Shown here one piece after another: positions 6,541 to 13,028 of a stretch of 13,268 nucleotides of DNA. The first letter of the stretch is position 1. Each line of letters starts with the position of its first letter. Source of the DNA: an uncultured Alphaproteobacteria bacterium. GTDB lineage: Bacteria > Pseudomonadota > Alphaproteobacteria > UBA3830. A program made the translations under genes and the position numbers. Location: contig CAJOEB010000015.1 in NCBI GenBank assembly GCA_905233775.1, forward strand, positions 1 to 13,268. The letters run 5' to 3'. The notes below the pieces were generated by a model. The model was given only the letters and a program-made list of their open reading frames with translations, had not been told where the DNA came from and ran no database searches.

Positions 6541-6714
6541 TTAATTTTTTTTCAACAACGTGTTTTTATCAAGATTAAATGCTTTTTTCTTTAGCAGAAG
6601 TTTCGCGATATCTTTTGATATGTTTTCGATATATTCATATTCTAATTGTTTTTGTTCTCTTTGCAATTCAGCGATTTTTTCGTTTATCTGCGTGATTTTT
6701 TCAGAGTTTTTCAT
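6541..6714 (-). CDS. traC: Small TraC-like conjugal transfer protein
   Basis: A 57-residue gene: ATG at 6714, TAA at 6541-6543. A strong GGAGG sits 11-12 nt before the ATG, inside the last codons of the upstream fic gene, so the start is well supported. The protein is a long charged helix (KITQINEKIAELQREQKQLE) followed by a Lys/Leu-rich tail. This fits the short TraC proteins that neighbour TraD and TraA in Ti-type and Rickettsiales conjugation regions. Only 6 nt separate it from fic and 27 nt from the HEPN-MNT gene, so all four genes are probably one transcript. The coding call is firm from the ribosome-binding site and spacing. The TraC assignment rests on length, composition and the traD neighbour. 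Confidence 0.6.
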   Translation of the reverse strand: MKNSEKITQINEKIAELQREQKQLEYEYIENISKDIAKLLLKKKAFNLDKNTLLKKN

Positions 6715-6720
6715 TTTTTT

Positions 6721-7419
6721 TTAATCCTCCAAATAATTTATGCACTTTCCAGCTAGAAAACGAATGATGTTATTTGCATTACAAGTATCGTAAAAATCAA
6801 TCATCAATGTGTTAAATTCCAAAATATCAGTCGATTTGATGTTGAAAATTCCGATGCCTTCGTTAATTAAAATTCCGTTTGCGATTATTCGGAAAGTTCG
6901 TTTATTTCCATCCCAATAAAATTGATTTAGACTACCCCAGAGAAAGAGTCGTATAGCTTGTTCAACTGGTGTAAAACTATCAATAATAGTATGGATTTCG
7001 TTTTCAAAAATGCCTTCAAGGTCATTATATTGTGGTGCGTTATAGCTTTTTGTTCCAGCTATTTGTACAGAACCATTGCGAAATTTCCCGGCATATAAAG
7101 CTTCATTTTTAGCAATAGCATCATTGATTTTATTGAAGATTTTAGCAGATAGTACGAATTTCTCGTTTTTAATCAGTTCTAAAAGAATCATCCATGCATT
7201 TTTAATATTCAGAACTTGCTCAACATCATTGATTTTGTGTCCTCCAATCGTAATGCCATCCAACAGAGTTTTTACTTCAGGAAAAGTAAGCGGATTATTT
7301 TCAAGATTTGCAGTGTCAAAAACGTATTCGGGTAACATTTTGTATGCAAGCATTATAGCTTTTTTTTTATTACAAACTTTTACATTATTTCCAATTTTGT
7401 AATCATATTCGAACAGCAT
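6721..7419 (-). CDS. Fic family protein with Gln in place of the catalytic His
   Basis: 232 residues. A class II inhibitory motif, TANLEN (Thr36-Glu40-Asn41), and the flap region (FRNGSVQIAGTKSYNAP, about 113-129) are clear. The core motif reads QFYWDGNKRTFR (166-177): Asp170, Gly171, Asn172, Lys173, Arg174 and Arg177 are kept, but the invariant catalytic His is Gln166, and Pro and Phe are also changed. ATP binding may therefore survive without normal AMP transfer, or chemistry may differ. No DNA-binding domain follows. GAGAA precedes the ATG at 7419 as a modest ribosome-binding site. It is the first gene of the fic-traC-HEPN/MNT-traD operon, and its last codons contain the traC ribosome-binding site. 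It may be an inactive regulator or a conjugation-linked effector. Confidence 0.85.
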   Translation of the reverse strand: MLFEYDYKIGNNVKVCNKKKAIMLAYKMLPEYVFDTANLENNPLTFPEVKTLLDGITIGGHKINDVEQVLNIKNAWMILLELIKNEKFVLSAKIFNKINDAIAKNEALYAGKFRNGSVQIAGTKSYNAPQYNDLEGIFENEIHTIIDSFTPVEQAIRLFLWGSLNQFYWDGNKRTFRIIANGILINEGIGIFNIKSTDILEFNTLMIDFYDTCNANNIIRFLAGKCINYLED

Positions 7420-7643
7420 ATAATTCTCATTTTTATAAAGATAAATGTATCACAAAAGGAAGAAATAATCAAATAAACAACCAAAGTATAGAGACTAAAA
7501 AAAAGGGACATCCACAATTACGCGCTAATACCAAAATGAGCAAGTGTGCACTTATGCATCATCAAAGATTTGATGGTAAAAAATTGCCTACAGCGTTTGG
7601 TTTGCTTTGAATAATTAGGCAAAAAAATCGGAGAAGAAGTTAG
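7420..7643. other. Gap upstream of the minus-strand fic, with possible coding remnant
   Basis: No intact gene. On the plus strand a frame open through about 7609 encodes KGHPQLRANTKMSKCAL, then a segment ending TAFGLL before TGA at 7607-7609. I do not recognise it and it lacks a clear start. Minus-strand promoter elements for the fic operon should lie here, but I see no strong -35/-10 pair. Confidence 0.3.
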
Positions 7644-7847
7644 TTGATAAATTTTGACAAACATAAGGTTTATAAAAGGAGAATTGCGAGCTTAGGGTCG
7701 ATATCGTGCATTAATGATAGGGAATTTGCAATTGGCGATCGGTTAATTCTTATGGAAAATAACAAAAATAAAATTCTAAAAGAACCGCAGAGAAATTTCC
7801 TCTGCGGCTATGTATGCCAAGAACTTATCTGTTATAGTAATTATTGA
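7644..7847 (+). pseudogene. Possible fragment of a TraA-type relaxase/helicase
   Basis: A short open stretch whose middle, NDREFAIGDRLILMENNKN, resembles the EFA-x-GDR-x-x-F-x-x-N segment in the helicase part of Ti- and Rickettsiales-type TraA relaxases. The usual continuation (GVKNG) is missing, and the frame ends after about 20 unrelated residues. The only start is TTG with no good ribosome-binding site, so it is more likely a relic than a gene. Its position just beyond traC/traD fits a decayed transfer region. Similarity is by eye over about 20 residues. Confidence 0.3.
7768..7807 (-). terminator. Intrinsic terminator of the exported-protein gene at 7850-8347
   Basis: CCGCAGAG (7785-7792) and CTCTGCGG (7800-7807) form an 8-bp perfect stem with a 7-nt loop. 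Read on the minus strand it is followed by a T-rich tract (TTCTTTTAGAATTTTATTTT). It begins 42 nt after the stop of the minus-strand gene ending at 7850. This is the clearest intrinsic terminator in the window. Confidence 0.75.
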
Positions 7848-7849
7848 TA

Positions 7850-8347
7850 CTAAATTGGTGTTAATTCTTCTATTACTTTGGTTCCTGTTAAGTCGTTATA
7901 AGTCTTTACAAAAGTATATCCCCGTAGATTAATAGCCTCAAAAGCTTCCCAATATATACTTTCGTTTCTATTGAATGTCCGTAGTACAGCTTCATTGATT
8001 TGTAAGAATGCTTTCAAAGATATATCTCTGTTTATCTTTGCTAGCACATCTATTCCTCTCATTCCTTTTGTCTCTTCCGATTTTATATGTGTACTACCAT
8101 AAGCTATTATTTCTGCAAAGTCTTGTTTGTGAATGTTATGCATTATAACATCGAAAAGATGTTTACGGTTCTCTAGATAAATAGGATGCAATTCTTCATT
8201 TAATTTCGCATCAGGTAAGAAAATCGGACGAGGTAACGCTGTTATTCTTGAGCTATTTAAATTAACTCTACTAAACGGAATAAAGTTTAAGCAAAAAATA
8301 TCTCCAAAACCAAAGAGTATTAAAATGCAAAAAATTATCTTTTTCAT
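7850..8347 (-). CDS. Exported protein of unknown function
   Basis: 165 residues, not recognised. The first 19 or so (MKKIIFCILILFGFGDIFC) are a typical signal peptide: two Lys, then a hydrophobic run. The site does not fit a lipobox well, so export by signal peptidase I is more likely than lipoprotein anchoring. AGAGGAGG ends 7 nt before the ATG, a near-perfect ribosome-binding site, and a terminator follows at 7785-7807, so it is a self-contained single-gene unit. The mature part is mixed helix and strand. AYGSTHIKSEETKGMRGIDVL (about 82-102) faintly resembles a nucleotidyltransferase GS...D signature, but the first of the paired Asp residues is absent, so I do not assign it. In an intracellular bacterium an exported orphan could be host-directed; that is inference. 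Confidence 0.75.
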   Translation of the reverse strand: MKKIIFCILILFGFGDIFCLNFIPFSRVNLNSSRITALPRPIFLPDAKLNEELHPIYLENRKHLFDVIMHNIHKQDFAEIIAYGSTHIKSEETKGMRGIDVLAKINRDISLKAFLQINEAVLRTFNRNESIYWEAFEAINLRGYTFVKTYNDLTGTKVIEELTPI

Positions 8348-8875
8348 GATAAACCTCCTCTAAAATTATTAATTTTTGCATTATTACTAAACTAAAAATA
8401 GAGAATACAAACAATAATAAAAAAACTATTAGTTGGTAATTAAAAAATAATTAAAATATAACAAAGCGTAGTAAGAAAAGACTTCTTTATACATGAAGAA
8501 GTATTATCATGTTGTTGCTTCAAATAAAACATAGTCAGACCTGGTTTTAACCTGAAATTGTTCAAATCTGATTGATTAGTGTCTTAATTTTTTACAGCCG
8601 ATAATTTAGAGACATTAATTTTCTTTCTTCAGTATTTGAAATAGTTTCTATAGAGAATACGCTTTAATTTGTTTATAAACCTAAATATTGCTATTTCCAT
8701 ATACGAATGAAAGAAAAAACTTTAAGATGATATAAACTATGTTCCAAATAAAGTATAAAATCTTCTGTAATTTTTTTTAAATCAACTATAACTAACGATA
8801 AAATAAACTACTCATAAATATCTTAATAAAATTTTTCATCATAACCTCATTTAATACTCTCATTTTTATAATTCT
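8348..8875. other. 528-bp A+T-rich region without a recognisable gene
   Basis: Between the exported-protein gene and the end of rep I see no frame with a ribosome-binding site and no known RNA. A hairpin ACTTCTT/AAGAAGT (8481-8502, 7-bp stem) lies in the middle but has no T-run typical of a terminator. Minus-strand promoter elements for the exported protein must lie in 8355-8440, though no strong pair stands out. No obvious terminator follows rep. Confidence 0.4.
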
Positions 8876-10066
8876 CTATCTCACATTAATTCCTGTGATT
8901 TTAGGAAATTGCTTTGATGCTATTTTGATTGCTTCTGTGAAGTTATTTAGGATATAATCGCGCTTAAAAGTTGAACTCGCCTTAATGATCAGTACATTAT
9001 CGTACGTAGTTTCATATATTGCATCAGTGAACCATGCGTTAAATATTGGCTCTCCTATTCTATTCCTTAACATCATCAGGAAATCTTTAACGATACTAGA
9101 AACTGGCATATCTTCAATTACCATTTCCAATTGTACCGCCTTAACATTTTCTGATGTTATTTGAGTTCCCCAATTTTCACGTAACGCAACTTTATAAAAA
9201 GCCGCAACGTTATTTATTACTTTTCCGCTAGAAATCTGCTTTTTTGTATATTCCATAGCAAAATCAACGCGTTCACGTCCATAATCAGCAAGATCATTTT
9301 TTATTTGTTCCCTGGAAACACCTAAAAGTTCAGCTTTTTTTTCGTATTCACTGGTAGAAATCTGTTCACGACGTGTAATAACAAAACGCAACGCCCGAAC
9401 CGTTCTCTGCTCCTTTTGAAACTCCAGAAAAACGTTAATTTCCGATTTTTGATTAATCTCATCTATTGAAGATTTCAGAAGTCTGTGTAAAGTGTTAAAA
9501 GAATTATATGTTGAGCTATTTTGTAATCCTAAAATTTTTCGTATATCATCTAAAGAAATCCATTTTGTAACCATTTGACGCTTTCCTATAGCGCTCAGTT
9601 CACACATAATATATTCCCATAACACAATGGAATGCTTATTTTTGATTTTTTGCTGCACCATTAAATCTAATTTGGCGTAAATATTAGGATTGTATAGCGC
9701 TTGTCTTAGTGCAGAACTATAAGAATAAAAAACTGTACCGTTTTCAATTTTTGCGCTTGCAAGAAGCGTGCTGATACTCCACGAACGTTTCTTATCACGC
9801 TTGAAAATGTTCCATTCTAATTGTGTTGTATTCAGAATTATAAGATCGTTTTTCAAACTTTCAGTAGAATTACTTGATATTCTCCAACCCAATTGATGTA
9901 AGAGCTCTCGAACTTGAATCGTGTGCTGCTCATGGCTTATAAGAGTAGAATAAGCATTTTTTAGAAGAATATTAGCGATTTTTCTTTGATTAAGCGTAAG
10001 AACATTACTTATATGTACTGCTGCGGTATGTTTAACAAGAATTTGGTTGCCATTGTTACCGTCCAT
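8876..10066 (-). CDS. Plasmid replication initiator: Rep_3 domain plus DnaA-N-like tail
   Basis: 396 residues from ATG 10066, chosen because GAAAGG ends 10 nt upstream; a TTG at 10084 would add six residues but has no ribosome-binding site. Residues about 1-230 fit the tandem winged-helix Rep_3 initiators that bind iterons: LTLNQRKIANILL near the start, VLWEYIMCEL in the middle, and RTVRALRFVITRR at the end. NNVAAFYKVALRENW follows at about 285-300. The last 70 or so residues look like the N-terminal domain of DnaA: LRNRIGEPIFNAWF, then VLIIKASSTFKRDYILNNF. In DnaA this domain recruits the replicative helicase and self-associates, so the tail may let Rep load helicase directly. Its likely binding sites are the iterons at 11550-11689, 1.5 kb upstream. 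Confidence 0.88.
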   Translation of the reverse strand: MDGNNGNQILVKHTAAVHISNVLTLNQRKIANILLKNAYSTLISHEQHTIQVRELLHQLGWRISSNSTESLKNDLIILNTTQLEWNIFKRDKKRSWSISTLLASAKIENGTVFYSYSSALRQALYNPNIYAKLDLMVQQKIKNKHSIVLWEYIMCELSAIGKRQMVTKWISLDDIRKILGLQNSSTYNSFNTLHRLLKSSIDEINQKSEINVFLEFQKEQRTVRALRFVITRREQISTSEYEKKAELLGVSREQIKNDLADYGRERVDFAMEYTKKQISSGKVINNVAAFYKVALRENWGTQITSENVKAVQLEMVIEDMPVSSIVKDFLMMLRNRIGEPIFNAWFTDAIYETTYDNVLIIKASSTFKRDYILNNFTEAIKIASKQFPKITGINVR

Positions 10067-10162
10067 TTCTTTAAAACCTTTCAAAAGATAGTGTTATACT
10101 AACATAATTCAACAAATTGCATCAATTAGATATGTTATAGATAAGAAAAAAACCATAGCAGG

Positions 10163-10205
10163 ATATTATATAATATAATATCATATAATATAATATAGTA
10201 TTATA
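10163..10205. repeat. A+T-only repeat upstream of rep
   Basis: Two exact copies of ATATAATATAATAT (10168-10181 and 10183-10196) are separated by one C, within a longer almost pure A+T stretch about 100 bp before rep and 72 bp after the ATPase stop. The same 14-mer occurs at 12995-13008 in the parA-parB gap, with a one-mismatch copy at 13015-13028. It could be a DNA-unwinding element, a binding site for the ribbon-helix-helix partition protein, or low-complexity chance. Confidence 0.45.
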
Positions 10206-10276
10206 CGTTTTTATCGATCTTCTACTTTCCAGACTATTAAAAAATATGATAATTATTCTGAATAATAGAATTTCAT

Positions 10277-11440
10277 TTATTTCTCTCCTCTATTCCCTTT
10301 TAATTCCTTCAAAAATTCATTCAGCGTAATTACAGATGTTTCATTGCAATAAAAATTCCTGTCTCCTTGATATATAACTGCACACTTATCATTGTCAGTT
10401 CTAAAGTAATTAATATTTTTCAAAAACTCCTTAGAGAAAGTTGCTCCGGATTTGACTTCATACAGTAAACGTCTCCCATTACTTAATGGAATAAGACAAT
10501 CTATTTCATGCCCACGTGAATCTCGTAAAAAATATATATTTTCTTTTTCTCCATTATTTAATTGACATTTCAAGATTTCATTAATTACGAAATTTTCAAA
10601 AATATTTCCATATGCATAATGTTGTTTCAGTTCTTTTTCATCTCTTATCCCCAATAAATAACAAAGTAATCCAGTATCGTAGAAATATATTTTCGGAGAT
10701 TTCACCATTTGCTTGTTGATATTCAATGAAAATGGATACAGAAGATACATTACATAACTTGCTTCCAATATTGATACCCACGATTTTAGGGTATTTATGC
10801 TCATACCTGTATCATTACTGAGAGAAGAAAAGTTAACGACCTGCCCTACTCTTCCCGCACATAGGAACAACAAATTCTTAAAATTACGTAATGAAGATAT
10901 ATTTTTTAAGCTCCTTACATCACGTTCTACATATGTTTGCAAATACCCTGGGAAAAAATCAGATACATTTATTTGATTTTTATATATTCTCGGATATCCA
11001 CCTTTAAAAATCACTTCAGAAACTTCATTATCGTATTCTTGTCTTATTTCAGCATACGAAAAAGGTAACAATCTTAAAATCCCTACACGACCAGCCAAAG
11101 TCTGCGATATTTTTTCATTTAAAAGAAAATTTTGCGATCCCGTAAGAAGATATTGGCCTGGAACCTCTCTTTGATCAGCATAAATTTGAATATAAGAAAA
11201 AATTTCCGGCATATTTTGAGCTTCATCGATAATAAGCCCTTCGTTATATTGTTTTAAAAAACCATGCGGATCTGTTTTTACTGCTTCTACTAATGAAATA
11301 TCCTCAAAATTAAAGTATGGAAGACTCGAAAAAGTCGTTTTTGCAAGAGTTGTCTTACCTGACTGCCTTGGTCCGGTAAGATACACAATAGGAAACTTAC
11401 GAAAAAGATCAGTAAGTTTTTCAGCCGAAATACGTTTCAT
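10277..11440 (-). CDS. AAA family ATPase with DUF4143 (AAA_14-type)
   Basis: 387 residues from ATG 11440; TTG at 11452 is an alternative start. Walker A is GPRQSGKTT (about 23-31), Walker B GLIIDEAQ (about 69-76), and LTGSQNF (about 99-105) fits the sensor region. A winged-helix-like section follows (FSSLSNDTGMSINTLKSW), then the DUF4143 part with KSPKIYFYDTGLLCYLLG, a GNIFENFVINEI helix, and a nuclease-fold-like core EIDCLI...LYEVKSG resembling the PD-(D/E)xK D...ExK arrangement. Proteins of this kind are common in bacteria and archaea and their role is not established. It lies between the iteron array and rep on the same strand, which hints at a replication or maintenance role, but the family is also found as unlinked orphans. 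Confidence 0.85.
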   Translation of the reverse strand: MKRISAEKLTDLFRKFPIVYLTGPRQSGKTTLAKTTFSSLPYFNFEDISLVEAVKTDPHGFLKQYNEGLIIDEAQNMPEIFSYIQIYADQREVPGQYLLTGSQNFLLNEKISQTLAGRVGILRLLPFSYAEIRQEYDNEVSEVIFKGGYPRIYKNQINVSDFFPGYLQTYVERDVRSLKNISSLRNFKNLLFLCAGRVGQVVNFSSLSNDTGMSINTLKSWVSILEASYVMYLLYPFSLNINKQMVKSPKIYFYDTGLLCYLLGIRDEKELKQHYAYGNIFENFVINEILKCQLNNGEKENIYFLRDSRGHEIDCLIPLSNGRRLLYEVKSGATFSKEFLKNINYFRTDNDKCAVIYQGDRNFYCNETSVITLNEFLKELKGNRGEK

Positions 11441-11549
11441 TGTATATCCCAAAGAAGTTTGAATAAGAACACTTTACAACAAATCTACATAAATTTAAAC
11501 TTGAATTGCAAATTTATGCATTTTTTTATATTAAAAAACGAATTATTTT

Positions 11550-11689
11550 CAGCTACAAAATATACACTTTTCTACAAAATATACACTTTTCAGCTACAAA
11601 ATATACACTTTTCAGCTACAAAATATACACTTTTCAGCTACAAAATATACACTTTTCAGCTACAAAATATCTACAAAATATACACTTTT
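11550..11689. repeat. Iteron array, candidate replication origin
   Basis: Seven direct repeats of a 22-bp unit, CAGCTACAAAATATACAC plus TTTT. Four are full and identical (11550-11571, 11591-11612, 11613-11634, 11635-11656), two lack the first three bases (11572-11590 and 11671-11689), and one is cut to 14 bp (11657-11670). A 22-bp spacing equals about two helical turns, as expected for iterons bound by a Rep_3 initiator. Very A+T-rich DNA lies on both sides (11455-11549 and 11700-11800), a suitable unwinding region. Short open frames here are only the repeat read as codons. Confidence 0.85.
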
Positions 11690-11833
11690 CGAAACACTAA
11701 CTCTTTGATTTCTATAATAAATTCCAGATTGCTTAAATATATTAAATCCTTATAAATATATAAATTAATAAACACACTAAAAACTTTTTGAAAATGGTGT
11801 ATTATTCCATAACGTTAATAGGTTTTATAAGAA

Positions 11834-12100
11834 ATGATGCAATCAAAGGATATAACAGTATTTCAGTTGAGAGCCGCTCGTGCAGGTTTAGGATTATCCA
11901 TATCTGAATTGCACCGTAAAACAAATATAGGAAGAGGAACACTTAGTAAAATTGAGCAGCAAACACCAAATTTACCACCGTCATGCAGTCTTACAACGGT
12001 ATTTCATTTGCGCAAATTTTTCGAATCATGCGGAGTTTCTTTTGAAACGCCTAATAAAATTTCTTTTGATGTAGATAAAAGCATTCCCGACATATTTTAG
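11834..12100 (+). CDS. Small XRE-type helix-turn-helix regulator
   Basis: 88 residues with two possible starts (ATGATG at 11834). Residues about 11-45 (QLRAARAGLGLSISELHRKT, then NIGRGTLSKIEQ) are a textbook XRE/Cro helix-turn-helix. The remainder includes a second helical part (VFHLRKFFESCGVSF) common in short XRE proteins. It is transcribed away from the iteron array, the only plus-strand gene in the right-hand backbone, and starts 145 bp beyond the last iteron. That position suits a copy-number or partition regulator, though a lone antitoxin is equally possible; no toxin partner is adjacent. No strong ribosome-binding site is seen; AGG lies 12-13 nt upstream. Confidence 0.8.
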   Translation: MMQSKDITVFQLRAARAGLGLSISELHRKTNIGRGTLSKIEQQTPNLPPSCSLTTVFHLRKFFESCGVSFETPNKISFDVDKSIPDIF

Positions 12101-12624
12101 GTTATAAAACCAAATAAATAATAGAACACATTTTTAGAGTGAACTCTTTCTAGCAAAAAAAAGATAATAGCATTTTATAATATACAATCGAGAAGTAATT
12201 ACATAACTACTTTAGATTATTTTCTCCTTTCCTACTCTCTTTTGTTGTTAACCAAATATGTTTTTTCTATATTTTTCTTTTACTGCAGATGAGGTCAGCA
12301 CAGAGTAAGTATTTTTTTCTATATATTATTTAGTCTTGATTTAATTACTTAAGTTACGCTTTTCGATCATTGGTTTTTCTCAACAGTAAAAGTTTACATT
12401 GCAATACACGTCAGAATCAAAATAAAAAAGGAACATAAGGAAGGACAGGATAGTAGGAGTTGTTAGAAGGTAGTGTGCTGATTTTAAAGTATCTTTTTCG
12501 TTCATTTCTATTATAAGTTTTTACTTCTTTAGCTGAATGTAAAATTCTTCTGCTTTGCGGGATTTCTTCGAAAACAAAATTTTTCTTTACACAAGGTGAT
12601 TTTCTTCGAAAGCTTGTTGGTTGC
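12101..12624. other. 524-bp gap between the XRE gene and parB-like gene
   Basis: No convincing gene. A minus-strand frame at 12417-12653 overlaps the end of the parB-like gene and has no family resemblance. Two exact copies of TTTCTTCGAAA (12563-12573 and 12601-12611), each containing the palindrome TTCGAA and 38 bp apart, lie directly downstream of the parB-like gene and could be partition sites. A short AGAGT/ACTCT dyad lies near 12136. Confidence 0.35.
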
Positions 12625-12978
12625 TTATTTTTTGTGCAATTCTTTATCAACAAAATCTTGAATTAATGCTACGCAAATAGAATTCGTGCTGATTTTTTGC
12701 AATTGTGCTATGTGTTTTAATTTTAAAAACAGAGGTTCGCTTAAACGTACGTTAAATATCTTGAAAACATCATCTCGGGCATTATCGATAGCCCAAGTGA
12801 TGGCAGAATCATCAATGGCAGAGGGTGATGGTGCTTTTAAATTGGCAGGGGAGGGGACAGTTATCCATCCTTCATTTATGAAGTTCATTTCTTGCTCTTT
12901 CTTTTCGATATCATTATTATTTCTATTCAGCTTTGTTAGAGGAGGTTTAGCTGACAGAGTTTTTTTTAATTTATCCAT
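12625..12978 (-). CDS. Ribbon-helix-helix partition protein (small ParB-like)
   Basis: 117 residues. The N-terminal 65 or so are polar, Lys-, Asn- and Pro-rich and probably disordered. The C-terminal part fits a ribbon-helix-helix fold: strand VFKIFNVRLS (71-80), then helices EPLFLKLKHIAQLQ and TNSICVALIQDFVDKEL. Lying 49 bp downstream of parA on the same strand, it matches the small centromere-binding proteins (ParG- or omega-like) that replace classical ParB on many plasmids, with the flexible tail serving to stimulate the ParA ATPase. AAGGAG ends 10 nt before the ATG at 12978. It probably binds short repeats; the A+T-rich 14-mers just upstream (12995-13028) and upstream of rep are candidates. 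Function rests on fold and neighbour. Confidence 0.72.
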   Translation of the reverse strand: MDKLKKTLSAKPPLTKLNRNNNDIEKKEQEMNFINEGWITVPSPANLKAPSPSAIDDSAITWAIDNARDDVFKIFNVRLSEPLFLKLKHIAQLQKISTNSICVALIQDFVDKELHKK

Positions 12979-12994
12979 TAATTTTTTTCTCCTT

Positions 12995-13028
12995 ATATAA
13001 TATAATATTATAACATATAATATTATAT
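12995..13028. repeat. A+T-rich repeats in the parA-parB gap (candidate operator/centromere)
   Basis: ATATAATATAATAT (12995-13008) and a one-mismatch copy (13015-13028) lie between the parA stop and the parB-like ribosome-binding site, and include the palindrome TATAATATTATA. The exact 14-mer also occurs twice upstream of rep (10168-10196). Position suits autoregulation or partition-complex assembly by the ribbon-helix-helix protein. Low complexity limits confidence. Confidence 0.4.

Noticed and set aside
7931..8105. Nucleotidyltransferase assignment for the exported protein at 7850-8347
   Set aside because: Only a partial GS...D resemblance; the first of the paired Asp residues is missing and a signal peptide is atypical.
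11550..11689. CRISPR array
   Set aside because: Units are contiguous with no unique spacers and there are no cas genes; the pattern is that of iterons.
11459..11755. Plus-strand frames encoding repeated Tyr/Phe/Gln-rich peptide
   Set aside because: The repeating peptide is only the 22-bp iterons read as codons; there is no ribosome-binding site.
11894..11902. DnaA box TTATCCATA near the iterons
   Set aside because: One mismatch to the consensus, single copy and inside the XRE coding sequence; likely chance.
12417..12653. 78-codon minus-strand frame downstream of the parB-like gene
   Set aside because: Overlaps the end of a better-supported gene, lacks a ribosome-binding site and has no recognisable domain.
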